64,000 bases of DNA from Spirochaeta africana DSM 8902 (GCF_000242595.2 NC_017098.1:1178001-1242000); one strand, 5' to 3'; positions 50,844-59,219 are shown, counted from the stretch's first letter. Program-made: numbers and translations. The notes: generated from the sequence alone by a model not told the origin.

Positions 50844-53352
50844 GGGTTTGACACAACGCGCCCAGAAGGTTCTTACCATACTGGCACAGGACGAAGCCAA
50901 GCGATTTCACGCCGATCAGCTGCTGCCGGAGCACATAATGACCGCTCTGTTGAAAGAGGGCGGCGGTCTGGGCTACAAGGCACTGCAGAAGGCCATGATC
51001 GATCCTGCCAATATGCTGATGGAGATTGAAAAGGCCATACCGCGCAAGCGCGGCGGGTTTATCCTGGGGGATATCCCGCCCTCACCACGCGGCAAGCGGG
51101 TACTGGAAGACTCGGCCGAGGAGGCCAAGCGGCTGGGACATGAGTATATCGGTACCGAGCACCTGCTGCTGGCATGTGCCCGCGATCAGGATGGGGAGAC
51201 CCTGCGCTATCTTGCCAAGAACGGTGTGACCGCGGACATGCTGCGTGACATAATCGAGGAACTGTCCAACGTGGGCGGTGTGGCCTCCCAGGGGTTTGCC
51301 CAGGCCCAGAAACGCAAGCCGACCCCCGCCGGTACCAGCGCGGCCGGTGCCAAAAAAGCCACCCCGACCCTGGATGAGTTCTCGCGCGATCTTACCCGGT
51401 ATGCACGTGACGGCAAGCTTGATCCGGTTGTCGGCCGATCCAGAGAGATCCAGCGTGTTATTCAGATCCTGGCGCGACGGACCAAGAACAACCCGGTCCT
51501 GATCGGTGAGCCGGGGGTAGGCAAAACCGCGATTGTGGAAGGCCTGGCCCAGCGTATTGTTGACGGTTCCGCTCCCGAGGTCCTGATGGACAAGCGGGTA
51601 ATGACCCTGGATCTGGCCAGCCTGATCGCCGGCACCAAGTATCGTGGTGAGTTCGAAGAACGCCTGAAGCGGGTCATGAAGGAGATTACCACCGCCGGCA
51701 ACGTTATCCTGTTTATCGATGAGCTGCATACCATTATCGGCGCCGGGGGTGCCGAGGGGGCCATCGATGCCTCGAACATGCTGAAGCCCGCCCTGAGTCG
51801 CGGCGAGATTCAGGCAATCGGTGCCACCACCCTGAATGAGTACAAGAAGTACATCGAAAAGGATGCCGCTCTCGAGCGTCGGTTCCAGATGATCTATGTC
51901 GAGGAACCCAACGTTACCGACACCGTCGAGATCCTGAAGGGTATCCAGAAACAGTACGAGGACCATCACAACGTCACCTATACCCCCGGTTCGATCGAGG
52001 TGGCCGCGGTGCTGAGCCATCGTTACATCGCCGACCGGTTTCTGCCGGACAAGGCCATCGATCTGATCGACGAAGCCGGGGCTCGCAAGCGCATCAATAC
52101 CAGTGTGCGCCCGGTCGAGCTGGCAGATCTGGAGAAAGAGATCGAACGGCTGAATCAGGAAAAGCTTACCCTGGTCAATTCCCAGAACTATGAACGGGCT
52201 GCCGCCGTCAGGGATGAGGTGCGCGAGCTCAAGCAGCAGATGGAGCGGATCAGGAGCGAGTGGAAGGTAGCCCTCAAGACCGAACGCAATCTGGTGGACA
52301 GCGATGATATCCAGTATGTCATCTCGGATATCACCGGTATCCCGCTCAACCGGATTGCCCAGAGCGAGGGCGAAAAGCTTCTGCATATCGAGGACGAGCT
52401 GCACCGTACCGTTATTGGTCAGCACGAGGCAATCAAGGCTATTTCTTCGGCGATCCGCCGTTCACGTATCGGACTCAGCTCGCCTGATCGACCGCTGGGC
52501 TCTTTCATCTTTCTGGGGCCGACCGGGGTCGGGAAAACCCTGCTGGCCAAGACACTGGCGGAGTTTATGTTCGGGAACGCTGATTCCCTGATCCGGCTGG
52601 ACATGAGCGATTTTATGGAAAAGCATAATGTCAGCCGTCTGGTTGGTGCCCCTCCGGGATATGTCGGGTACGAGGAAGGCGGACTGCTTACCGAGAAGAT
52701 CCGACGCAAGCCATACAGCGTGGTGCTGCTGGATGAGATCGAGAAAGCACACCCGGATGTGTTCAACCTGCTGCTGCAGGTTCTGGAGGAAGGCCAGCTG
52801 CAGGATAACCTTGGTCACACGGTCTCGTTCCGCAACACCATCCTGATCATGACCAGTAACGCCGGGGCCCGGGAGATCACCCGTGAATCGGCTGTTGGTT
52901 TCCAGACCGCCGGCAAGTATCTGGATTACCAGGAGATCAAATCCTCGGCTATGAACGAGCTGCGCCGGGTGTTCCGCCCAGAGTTTATCAATCGTGCAGA
53001 CGAGATTGTGGTGTTCAACAGCCTGCAGGAAGAAGAGCTGCAGCGGATTGTGGACATCCTGTTGGGCGAGGTTCAACTGCGCCTCAGCGACAAGGAAATC
53101 GGACTGGAGATATCGGCAAATGCCCGCAAATACCTGATCGAGAACGGCTATGACCCTAAATACGGGGCGAGACCGCTGCGACGACTGATCCAGCGCGAGA
53201 TTGAGGATCCCCTGGCGGTGGACATCCTGAGCGGCCGGTTTGGTGCCGGCAGTCATATCCAGATTGCGGTACGCAAGGATAAACTGAACTTCCGTGAGCT
53301 GGGTTCACCGGAGCCGGAGCCCAAGCCTGAAAAAGTGGTCAGCGAGCTCTGA
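50836..53352 (+). CDS. clpC: ClpC-type AAA+ unfoldase
   Basis: 838 residues. The N domain (about 1-145) carries two Clp-N repeats. The first AAA module has G-E-P-G-V-G-K-T and V-I-L-F-I-D-E, followed by the coiled M domain containing a UvrB/UvrC-like motif ([15 protein letters not shown]). The second AAA module has G-P-T-G-V-G-K-T and V-V-L-L-D-E-I-E-K. It unfolds substrates for ClpP. The M-domain motif places it with ClpC, which in Bacillus needs adaptors such as McsB or MecA; the gene just upstream is the likely partner. The start overlaps it by 8 bp. Confidence 0.95.
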   Translation: MFKGLTQRAQKVLTILAQDEAKRFHADQLLPEHIMTALLKEGGGLGYKALQKAMIDPANMLMEIEKAIPRKRGGFILGDIPPSPRGKRVLEDSAEEAKRLGHEYIGTEHLLLACARDQDGETLRYLAKNGVTADMLRDIIEELSNVGGVASQGFAQAQKRKPTPAGTSAAGAKKATPTLDEFSRDLTRYARDGKLDPVVGRSREIQRVIQILARRTKNNPVLIGEPGVGKTAIVEGLAQRIVDGSAPEVLMDKRVMTLDLASLIAGTKYRGEFEERLKRVMKEITTAGNVILFIDELHTIIGAGGAEGAIDASNMLKPALSRGEIQAIGATTLNEYKKYIEKDAALERRFQMIYVEEPNVTDTVEILKGIQKQYEDHHNVTYTPGSIEVAAVLSHRYIADRFLPDKAIDLIDEAGARKRINTSVRPVELADLEKEIERLNQEKLTLVNSQNYERAAAVRDEVRELKQQMERIRSEWKVALKTERNLVDSDDIQYVISDITGIPLNRIAQSEGEKLLHIEDELHRTVIGQHEAIKAISSAIRRSRIGLSSPDRPLGSFIFLGPTGVGKTLLAKTLAEFMFGNADSLIRLDMSDFMEKHNVSRLVGAPPGYVGYEEGGLLTEKIRRKPYSVVLLDEIEKAHPDVFNLLLQVLEEGQLQDNLGHTVSFRNTILIMTSNAGAREITRESAVGFQTAGKYLDYQEIKSSAMNELRRVFRPEFINRADEIVVFNSLQEEELQRIVDILLGEVQLRLSDKEIGLEISANARKYLIENGYDPKYGARPLRRLIQREIEDPLAVDILSGRFGAGSHIQIAVRKDKLNFRELGSPEPEPKPEKVVSEL

Positions 53353-54815
53353 TGAAGTACGACATTGCAATCATCGGTGCCGGCGTGATCGGGTCGGCCA
53401 TTGCCCGTGAACTGTCAATGTATGATGTCCAGGTCCTGCTGCTGGAAAAGGGCAACGATGTAAGCCTGGGGGCCAGCAAGGCCAACTCGGGGATTGTCCA
53501 CGGCGGCTACGATGCCAGACACGGCACCCTGAAAAGCCGGCTCAGCTATCCGGGCAACCAGCGGTTCGCCCAGTGGGAACAGGAGCTGGGGTTCGGATAC
53601 GAAAAACGCGGCTCACTGGTGCTGGCATTCAGCCAGGAGCAGAGGGAGCAACTGGCACATCTCAAGCAGAATGGCGAGCTGAACGGGGTCCCCGACCTGC
53701 GCATCATCGAGCGTAACGAGATACTCGATCTGGAACCGAACTGTAACCCCGAGGTTCAGGCGGCTTTACATGCACCCCACGTTGGCATCTGCTCGCCCTA
53801 CGAGCTGACTATCGCTCTGGCCGAGAATGCCATTGCCAACGGTGTTGATCTGCGCCTGATGAGCGCTGTAGTCAGGATCGAGGTAACCCCGCAGGGATAT
53901 CACCTGCATACACGCGAAGGGCGGGTGTACCAGGCCCGACGGGTGATAAACGCCGCCGGTGTCCATGCCGGCGAGATAGCCCGACTCATGGGGATTACCG
54001 ATATCCGGATCGATCCGCGCAAGGGGCAGTATCTGGTTTTCCGCAAGGGAACCGGCGATATGGTTCGACAGGTGCTGTTTCAGGTTCCCTCGGCCGCCGG
54101 CAAGGGGGTGCTGGTAACCTCGACCTATCATGGAAACCTTATGATCGGCCCCAATGCCCAGGATGCAGACAGCCCCGAGGATCTGGATACCGATGCCGAG
54201 ACCCTGAAGAAGGTACTGGCTACCGCGCAGCAGAGCCTGCCGGGCTGTACCGCCAGTGAATATATTCGCAGCTACTCCGGCATCCGGGCGACCAGCAGTA
54301 CCCGTGATTTTATTATCCGGCGAGAGGATCACCTGCCCGGCTGTATCCAGGTTGCCGGTATCGACAGTCCAGGCCTGACGGCAGCACCCATGATTGCTGA
54401 CATGGTGCTGGATTTGCTGCGCGAAGACGGTCTGGCGCTGCAGCCGGACAGCCAGGCTGCGCGCACCCGCCGCCGGATCATCGAGCGTGTGCCCTGGAGC
54501 GAGATGCTCCCCATGAAAGAAGCCAATGAGCTCACCAAACTGCCGCCGGGGAATCCTGAGCGGGTGGTGTGCCGGTGCGAACAGGTGCGGGAGGCAACCA
54601 TTCGTGATTCGCTGCATCGCGGGATACTGGTCACCAGTACCGACGGGGTCAAGCGACGTACCCGTGCCGGGATGGGGATGTGCCAGGGAAAGTTCTGCGG
54701 TCCGCGGGTTACCGCCCTTATAGCCGGAGAATACGGCTTGAATGAGCAGGATGTTACGCAGCGCGGGCCGGGATCCGGGGTGGATCCCCGTCGGGTACTG
54801 CGCGGCGAACTCTGA
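53352..54815 (+). CDS. GlpA-like FAD-dependent oxidoreductase with BFD-type [2Fe-2S] domain
   Basis: 487 residues. The N terminus binds FAD (I-I-G-A-G-V-I-G-S-A-I-A-R-E-L) and has the glycerol-3-phosphate dehydrogenase-like stretch A-S-K-A-N-S-G-I-V-H-G-G. The C-terminal 80 residues are a BFD-like cluster domain: V-C-R-C-E-Q-V, then M-C-Q-G-K-F-C-G-P-R, giving the four cysteines. The arrangement resembles anaerobic GlpA, or related hydroxyacid oxidases. It begins on the stop of clpC (TGATG), an unexpected partner. Confidence 0.85.
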   Translation: MKYDIAIIGAGVIGSAIARELSMYDVQVLLLEKGNDVSLGASKANSGIVHGGYDARHGTLKSRLSYPGNQRFAQWEQELGFGYEKRGSLVLAFSQEQREQLAHLKQNGELNGVPDLRIIERNEILDLEPNCNPEVQAALHAPHVGICSPYELTIALAENAIANGVDLRLMSAVVRIEVTPQGYHLHTREGRVYQARRVINAAGVHAGEIARLMGITDIRIDPRKGQYLVFRKGTGDMVRQVLFQVPSAAGKGVLVTSTYHGNLMIGPNAQDADSPEDLDTDAETLKKVLATAQQSLPGCTASEYIRSYSGIRATSSTRDFIIRREDHLPGCIQVAGIDSPGLTAAPMIADMVLDLLREDGLALQPDSQAARTRRRIIERVPWSEMLPMKEANELTKLPPGNPERVVCRCEQVREATIRDSLHRGILVTSTDGVKRRTRAGMGMCQGKFCGPRVTALIAGEYGLNEQDVTQRGPGSGVDPRRVLRGEL

Positions 54816-54852
54816 ATCCGCGCTGAATCACCCGGAAAAGCCGGAACCCAGC

Positions 54853-54882
54853 TTGCGGTTGAATCAGGGTATGCGCTACAAT
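54853..54882 (+). promoter_or_regulatory. promoter upstream of the second receiver gene
   Basis: TTGCGG (54853-54858) and TACAAT (54877-54882), 18-bp spacer; predicted start near 54889, just before AGGAGAAGG. Confidence 0.55.
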
Positions 54883-54899
54883 TGCCACAGGAGAAGGTT

Positions 54900-54932
54900 A
54901 TGTACTCAATGGGGGAACCGTGGGTTCGGTGA
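54900..54932 (+). CDS. 10-codon leader ORF coupled to the receiver gene
   Basis: ATG 54900 follows a strong AGGAGAAGG and encodes M-Y-S-M-G-E-P-W-V-R before TGA at 54930-54932. The stop overlaps a GTG at 54929 that is in frame with the response regulator and has no good site of its own. This looks like translational coupling through a leader peptide. Confidence 0.4.
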   Translation: MYSMGEPWVR

Positions 54933-55321
54933 GCGGCAGCAGTGCGCGGCCGATACAGGCCATGGTCGTGGAAGACGAAGCAATAATACGTACATTTATC
55001 TCTTTTGCGCTGCGCAGCCTCGGCTGCCGGGTGGTGTCCGAGGTTGCCTATGGCGAGGAGGCCGTCGAGATTGCCCGAAGCCAGCCTCTGGATATCGTGT
55101 TTATGGATATTCGCCTGAAAGGCAGCATGAACGGGGTGGAAACCGCCCGCAATGTGGTACAGGTCAGCGACGCCCGGATAGTGTTTATGAGTGCGTACGA
55201 TCGCAGCAAGATTGGCATTGATGATGACTTTCCGCAAATGGCAGGGTATCTGGTAAAACCGGTGCACAGTGCCGATATCCAGCAGATCGTCGAGGCGGTG
55301 CGATCGGGCAGCGGGGGATAA
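54929..55321 (+). CDS. CheY-like single-domain response regulator
   Basis: About 130 residues. Receiver motifs: E-D-E near the start, the phosphorylated Asp in I-V-F-M-D-I-R-L, M-S-A and the lysine in L-V-K-P-V. No output domain. The start is uncertain: GTG 54929 overlaps the stop of a short leader ORF with a strong ribosome-binding site; GTG 54920 is the alternative. Its own promoter lies upstream. The helix content resembles receivers fused to two-component kinases (PAS/GGDEF types), but it stands alone here. Confidence 0.85.
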   Translation: MSGSSARPIQAMVVEDEAIIRTFISFALRSLGCRVVSEVAYGEEAVEIARSQPLDIVFMDIRLKGSMNGVETARNVVQVSDARIVFMSAYDRSKIGIDDDFPQMAGYLVKPVHSADIQQIVEAVRSGSGG

Positions 55322-55327
55322 CCTCGC

Positions 55328-55344
55328 CGGCTGCCCGGCAGCCG
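55328..55344. terminator. hairpin between two convergent genes
   Basis: CGGCTG-N5-CAGCCG is a perfect inverted repeat filling the 23 bp between the receiver stop and the ubiB stop. On the plus strand CTATTTCC follows; the T-run is weak, so termination in both directions is likely but not certain. Confidence 0.5.
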
Positions 55345-57054
55345 CTATTTCCTGTACAGGCGTCGCAGGAACTTTACCATCAGCACGCCGATGTATCCGA
55401 TGCTGACAAAGCCGGCGCCAAGAAACCCGAAGATCCCGAATACGGGTATCCCGTGCCACAGCGGCGGTATGCCGGCGTGGATCACCACCGCAGAGCTGAT
55501 TATTACCGAGGCCAGCAGCAGACCGAACACCAGGCGATAACTCACCAGATCCAGTGTTGCCCGGACCGGCTCCAGCCCCTCAACATGAAAATGCATACGC
55601 AGTCGCCCGTGCTTTACCAGCTCGATCAGTTCACGGGTATCTCGTGGCCAGCGCCGGGCAAGCTCGGCCAGGTCCCTCCCGGAGGCAAGGGTCTCCCGTT
55701 TCAGGTAGTCAAAGCCGATCCGCTTGACCAGGTACTCCCGTACAAACGGCTCGAAAAGCTGTATCGGATTCAGGTTCGGTGCCAGACTGCGGATAAGCCC
55801 GTCCAGCAGCAGCAGCGTTTTGGTGAACAGCAGCAGGCTCGAGGGGACGGTGAGTCCCTGATTGATTATTACCATAATCAGCTCATTAAACAGCTGATCG
55901 GTCTGGATCTCGTTCATTTCCAGATCAACATAGCGTTCAACGATGTCGTAGACATCATCCTCGATATTCTCGCGCAGCACGCGATCGGCAGCCCCGGTTA
56001 TTCGCAGCAAGGCCTCTGAGAGCTGGGCCGCATCCTTGTGCACCGTTCCGACCAGTACCGAGGTCAGGTAGCGGGTGTCGCGGGGGCGTAACTCGCCGAC
56101 CAGACCGAAATCCAGAAATCCGATACGGCCATCCTGGCCCACCATGATGTTTCCCGGATGGGGGTCGGCATGGAAAAACCCGTGCAGAAAGATCTGCTCC
56201 AGCATCAATCGCGTAATCGACCGGGCAGCTGCTTCCCGGTCAACCCGGGGTGCCTCTCCCCGCAGTACCGCATTGAGCTTGTGTCCGGGCATGTACTCCA
56301 TGGTCAGCACCCGGCGGGTGCTGTAATCGGTAAACACCTGCGGAATACGAACCCGGGAGGTGTCGGGAAACATGTCATGGAATCGGGTGATATTGTGGCA
56401 TTCATGACGGAAGTCGATCTCTTCCTGCAGACGCAGGCTGAACTCCCGCACCAGTTCTACCGGCTGGAAGTAGCGGCTCTCCGGCATGTAGCGTTCAACA
56501 AGATGCGCCAGTGCAGAGAGGATATCCAGGTCAATCGACATGGTGTCCCAGATGTCCGGGCGCTGTACCTTTACCGCAACCTGCATGCCGCTGGGCAGCC
56601 GGGCCTGATGCACCTGGGCAATCGAGGCAGAGGCCAGTGGCTCGGCCTCGAGATGGGCAAACACCTCGCGGCAGGGGCGACCGAATTCGCGGGAGATGGT
56701 GTCGGCTATCTGGTGAAACGGTACCGGGGGCACACTGTCCTGCAGCCGCGTCAGCTCCCGCAGCAGTGCCGGTGGAATAATATCGGGCCGGTTGCTCAGC
56801 AGCTGACCGAGTTTGATAAAGGTCGGGCCCAGCTCCTCCAGCGCCATCCGGATCAGTTGCTCTCTGGGGGTGTTTTCCGGCGGGGAATGGCCATCCCGGG
56901 CAATCAGCCGGCGGATAAACCGGAAACGCCGATCCAGCCTCATCATGGTGAGGTAGTCGGTAAACCCGAAGCGAATCAGTATGGTAACCATCTCCTGGAA
57001 ACGACGGGTATGGGTAAAGGTTTGCCGGAGTATCCCGGCATGTTTGCGCGACAT
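55345..57054 (-). CDS. ubiB: ABC1/UbiB-family atypical kinase
   Basis: 569 residues. The family signature K-x-G-Q is in F-I-K-L-G-Q-L-L-S; A-S-I-A-Q-V-H is the Ala-rich nucleotide loop; V-A-V-K-V-Q-R has the lysine; H-A-D-P-H-P-G-N-I and L-D-F-G hold catalytic Asp/Asn. Two membrane segments end the protein. UbiB proteins act as ATPases that help ubiquinone or other isoprenoid lipid handling; no quinone genes lie nearby. ATG 57054 is preferred: a TATACT (57066-57061, minus strand) ends 6 nt before it, so a longer frame would begin in the promoter. Confidence 0.9.
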   Translation of the reverse strand: MSRKHAGILRQTFTHTRRFQEMVTILIRFGFTDYLTMMRLDRRFRFIRRLIARDGHSPPENTPREQLIRMALEELGPTFIKLGQLLSNRPDIIPPALLRELTRLQDSVPPVPFHQIADTISREFGRPCREVFAHLEAEPLASASIAQVHQARLPSGMQVAVKVQRPDIWDTMSIDLDILSALAHLVERYMPESRYFQPVELVREFSLRLQEEIDFRHECHNITRFHDMFPDTSRVRIPQVFTDYSTRRVLTMEYMPGHKLNAVLRGEAPRVDREAAARSITRLMLEQIFLHGFFHADPHPGNIMVGQDGRIGFLDFGLVGELRPRDTRYLTSVLVGTVHKDAAQLSEALLRITGAADRVLRENIEDDVYDIVERYVDLEMNEIQTDQLFNELIMVIINQGLTVPSSLLLFTKTLLLLDGLIRSLAPNLNPIQLFEPFVREYLVKRIGFDYLKRETLASGRDLAELARRWPRDTRELIELVKHGRLRMHFHVEGLEPVRATLDLVSYRLVFGLLLASVIISSAVVIHAGIPPLWHGIPVFGIFGFLGAGFVSIGYIGVLMVKFLRRLYRK

Positions 57055-57060
57055 ACCCAC

Positions 57061-57066
57061 AGTATA
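57061..57066 (-). promoter_or_regulatory. -10 box of ubiB (leaderless type)
   Basis: TATACT on the minus strand, 6 nt before the ATG at 57054, no Shine-Dalgarno between. The -35 is poor. Confidence 0.45.
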
Positions 57067-57171
57067 CAAACCCCGTGGCGATTTGTGTGTGAAAAACCCG
57101 ATAAATCCGGGAACACCCCGGCTGCAGCCTGGTGTTACAGGGGGTGAACCTGAGATACAAGGAGTTACTAC

Positions 57172-57723
57172 ATGAAACGATTACTGATATTGATAACCAG
57201 CGGGCTGCTGCTCTCCACCGCTGCCTATGGCCTTGGCGGCGGCGGTATCTTCTGGGGCGAAAGTACAATCGTGCCGGAGGCGGTTTTTGACGGCGAGCTG
57301 GCCAACACCAATGCCCAGTTCAGCTACAGCGGCGGCTATGGCTACGGGGTGAACCAGTATGGGCAGCGCAGCGGCGGCTTTGGCATGATCATCCGTTCTA
57401 CCGAGCACTCTCCGGAGGAGCTGTTCGGGGTGTTTGGCGGCGGCATAACCGGCGGCCAGATTCGTATGGGTATGCTGACGGCAAGCATGAACCTCTACAT
57501 GGGGATCGGCGGCTTTGGCGGCAGCATGCTGCCGGAGAATGGCGGGCTGTCGGTACTCGGTGAGCTGACCGGTGAGGTCGGGGTACGGGTGCTGGGCTGG
57601 ATGCAGATCTCGATGTATGGCGGTATGCAGGGCATCAGCCGGGTGGGCATGCCGCATCGCATGGCCGATAATGTCGTGTATGCGCCGGTAATCGGAACCC
57701 GCCTTACCTGGGGATCGTTCTGA
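57172..57723 (+). CDS. secreted glycine-rich, probably beta-barrel protein
   Basis: 183 residues. AAGGAG precedes the ATG. A signal peptide ends near T-A-A-Y-G. The mature part is rich in Gly, Met and aromatic residues with alternating polar/hydrophobic strands and ends in W-G-S-F, an aromatic C terminus as in outer-membrane barrels. No named family. A strong terminator follows. Confidence 0.7.
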   Translation: MKRLLILITSGLLLSTAAYGLGGGGIFWGESTIVPEAVFDGELANTNAQFSYSGGYGYGVNQYGQRSGGFGMIIRSTEHSPEELFGVFGGGITGGQIRMGMLTASMNLYMGIGGFGGSMLPENGGLSVLGELTGEVGVRVLGWMQISMYGGMQGISRVGMPHRMADNVVYAPVIGTRLTWGSF

Positions 57724-57748
57724 GTGCAGAAAACTCTATCGCCGGGAA

Positions 57749-57792
57749 CCCGGAAACGCCTATTGCACAGCAGCGGCGTTTCCGGGTATTTT
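57749..57792 (+). terminator. strong intrinsic terminator overlapping the rpoZ promoter
   Basis: A perfect 12-bp stem, CCCGGAAACGCC (57749-57760) with GGCGTTTCCGGG (57775-57786), a 14-nt loop, then TATTTT. The loop holds TTGCAC and the T-run doubles as a -10. Confidence 0.85.
57763..57792 (+). promoter_or_regulatory. rpoZ promoter inside the preceding terminator
   Basis: TTGCAC (57763-57768) in the terminator loop and TATTTT (57787-57792) in its T-run are 18 bp apart. The -10 ends 6 nt before the ATG at 57799 and no Shine-Dalgarno is present. Confidence 0.5.
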
Positions 57793-57798
57793 CATACT

Positions 57799-57990
57799 AT
57801 GATTCTACCACTGGATTTATTGGAAAGCGCCGAGACGAATATGTACGAGCTGACCGCCGCAACCATCCGCCGGGCATATCAGCTCACGATGACCGGGGAT
57901 GAAGAGCTGGTCAAGAACAACGGCAAGGTCGTACCCACCGCTATCAAGCAGATACTCACCAAGAAAGTTGCCTACCGAATCGAAGAGTAG
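57799..57990 (+). CDS. rpoZ: RNA polymerase omega-like subunit (Rpb6 fold)
   Basis: 63 residues. The Rpb6/omega signature is visible: Y-E-L-T-A-A-T-I-R-R-A-Y-Q-L followed by G-K-V-V-P-T-A-I-K-Q-I-L-T-K-K-V-A-Y. Omega helps assembly of the beta-prime subunit. The ATG at 57799 gives the usual short form; the longer frame would cross the terminator. It overlaps miaA, which is read in another frame. Confidence 0.75.
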   Translation: MILPLDLLESAETNMYELTAATIRRAYQLTMTGDEELVKNNGKVVPTAIKQILTKKVAYRIEE

Positions 57991-58924
57991 GCTGCCCTGC
58001 ATCATCCTGACCGGGCCAACAGCAGTCGGCAAGTCGGCAACCCTCGAGGCTGTCGCGGCGGCAGTTGCACATACCCTCGGTCGGGATATTGAACCGATCA
58101 GTGCCGATGCCTTCCAGGCCTATCGCGGCCTGGATATCGGTACCGCCAAACCGCCGCCGGAACAGCGACACCGCTACCACCTGATTGATATCCTGGAACC
58201 GGATCAGCAGTATTCCGCCGGCAGGTTTCTGGCACTGGCCGAGCAGGCCTGCCGGGAGGTGCTGGCGCGGGGCGCGCTCCCGGTCATCGAGGGCGGCTCG
58301 GTCTTCTACGTTCAGACCTTTCTGACCGGTATGCCGGAGGCACCGGCGGCTTCGCCGGAGGTGCGTCGTCAGCTGCAGCAACAGCTGGATCAGCATGGGC
58401 CGGCATTTCTGCAGCAGGAACTGCAGCAGCGCGATCCGGTGGCGGCAGCCAGGATTCCCGGGGGTGACACCTACCGGATCATGCGCGCCCTGGAGATCTG
58501 CCTGACCAGCGGACAGCCGGCATCTGCCTTCAGCGCACCGGATTCTGTCAGAACCGGGCTGCAACCACTGGTGCTCGGCCTGCAGCGTGAGCGTGCACAG
58601 CTGTATCAGCGCATCAATCTGCGGGTAGAGCGGATGTTCAGCCAGGGGCTGCCGGCAGAGGTGAGGGCACTGGCAGATGCCGGCTGGTCGCCTGACTCGC
58701 CTGGTCTGCGGGCAATCGGGTACCGGGAGTTCTGGGATCCGGACAACAGGATTGCCACCGATCTGACTGCCATCAAGTCATCCATCCAGCGCAACACCAG
58801 ACGCCTGGCCAAACGCCAGACAACCTTTCTGCCGCGTATACCAGGCATCAGTCTGCTGCCGATAGATGATACCGCCGCCGTTGAGCTTTCGGTGCACGGG
58901 TTTTGTGAGGGTCTTGACTTATAG
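57968..58924 (+). CDS. miaA: tRNA dimethylallyltransferase MiaA
   Basis: About 318 residues. G-P-T-A-V-G-K-S is the P loop, D-A-F-Q-A-Y-R-G-L-D-I-G-T-A-K-P the catalytic-Asp and substrate region, and G-L-R-A-I-G-Y-R-E-F the late signature. It adds dimethylallyl to A37 of tRNAs reading UNN codons. The start is unclear: TTG 57968 inside the end of rpoZ gives the normal N terminus; ATG 57899 would add 23 residues with unusual composition. Coupled translation with rpoZ is likely. Confidence 0.9.
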   Translation: MPTESKSRLPCIILTGPTAVGKSATLEAVAAAVAHTLGRDIEPISADAFQAYRGLDIGTAKPPPEQRHRYHLIDILEPDQQYSAGRFLALAEQACREVLARGALPVIEGGSVFYVQTFLTGMPEAPAASPEVRRQLQQQLDQHGPAFLQQELQQRDPVAAARIPGGDTYRIMRALEICLTSGQPASAFSAPDSVRTGLQPLVLGLQRERAQLYQRINLRVERMFSQGLPAEVRALADAGWSPDSPGLRAIGYREFWDPDNRIATDLTAIKSSIQRNTRRLAKRQTTFLPRIPGISLLPIDDTAAVELSVHGFCEGLDL

Positions 58925-58929
58925 CGCGG

Positions 58930-58951
58930 GAGATGGTACTACTACCATCTC
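58930..58951 (+). promoter_or_regulatory. 9-bp perfect hairpin in the leader of the small ribosomal protein gene
   Basis: GAGATGGTA (58930-58938) pairs with TACCATCTC (58943-58951) around CTAC. It lies just after the miaA stop and 36 nt before the next start. It is followed by CGAAAACGGAAAAA rather than T's, so it is a poor terminator and may be regulatory. Confidence 0.5.
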
Positions 58952-58987
58952 GAAAACGGAAAAATTTGCCTGAAGGGAGTGTATCCA

Positions 58988-59083
58988 GTGCCTTGTGGAC
59001 GAAAACGAAAACGGAAAAAGATAGCTACACATAAGCGCAAGAAGAAACTGCGAAAGAATCGGCACAAGAAGAAGGGGAAATAA
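58988..59083 (+). CDS. AURKAIP1/COX24-type small basic ribosomal protein
   Basis: 31 residues from a GTG start (AAGGGAG about 8 nt upstream), nearly all Lys, Arg and His: M-P-C-G-R-K-R-K-R-K-K-I-A-T-H-K-R-K-K-K and onwards. This pattern (K-R-K-K-I-x-x-H-K-x-K-K) is the AURKAIP1/COX24 domain found as a tiny ribosomal protein in spirochaetes, Bacteroidetes and mitochondria. It should bind rRNA in the small subunit. A strong terminator follows. Confidence 0.88.
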   Translation: MPCGRKRKRKKIATHKRKKKLRKNRHKKKGK

Positions 59084-59112
59084 ACCCCGGTAGTTCTTGT
59101 ATATCGATGTAT

Positions 59113-59163
59113 AAGGCTGATGTTCCTCCTCTCGTTCGAGAGACAGGACTCAGCCTTTTTTTT
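59113..59163 (+). terminator. intrinsic terminator after the small ribosomal protein gene
   Basis: AAGGCTGA (59113-59120) pairs with TCAGCCTT (59150-59157), with inner TCCT/AGGA and CTCTC/GAGAG pairing, followed by a run of eight T's. Confidence 0.88.
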
Positions 59164-59178
59164 ATCCGCACGGGTGTA

Positions 59179-59207
59179 TGGATATCCCGCCCCCGGTATG
59201 TTACACT
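59179..59207 (+). promoter_or_regulatory. folP operon promoter (extended -10)
   Basis: TGTTACACT (core TACACT 59202-59207) is an extended -10; TGGATA (59179-59184) lies 17 bp upstream. The transcript should start near 59214, leaving a leader of about 6 nt before ATG 59220. Confidence 0.5.
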
Positions 59208-59219
59208 CGGATTAGCATC

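Noticed and set aside
57899-57967. 23-residue N-terminal extension of MiaA
   Set aside because: It lies within rpoZ, is not homologous to MiaA N termini, and has Ser/Arg/Pro-rich shadow composition.
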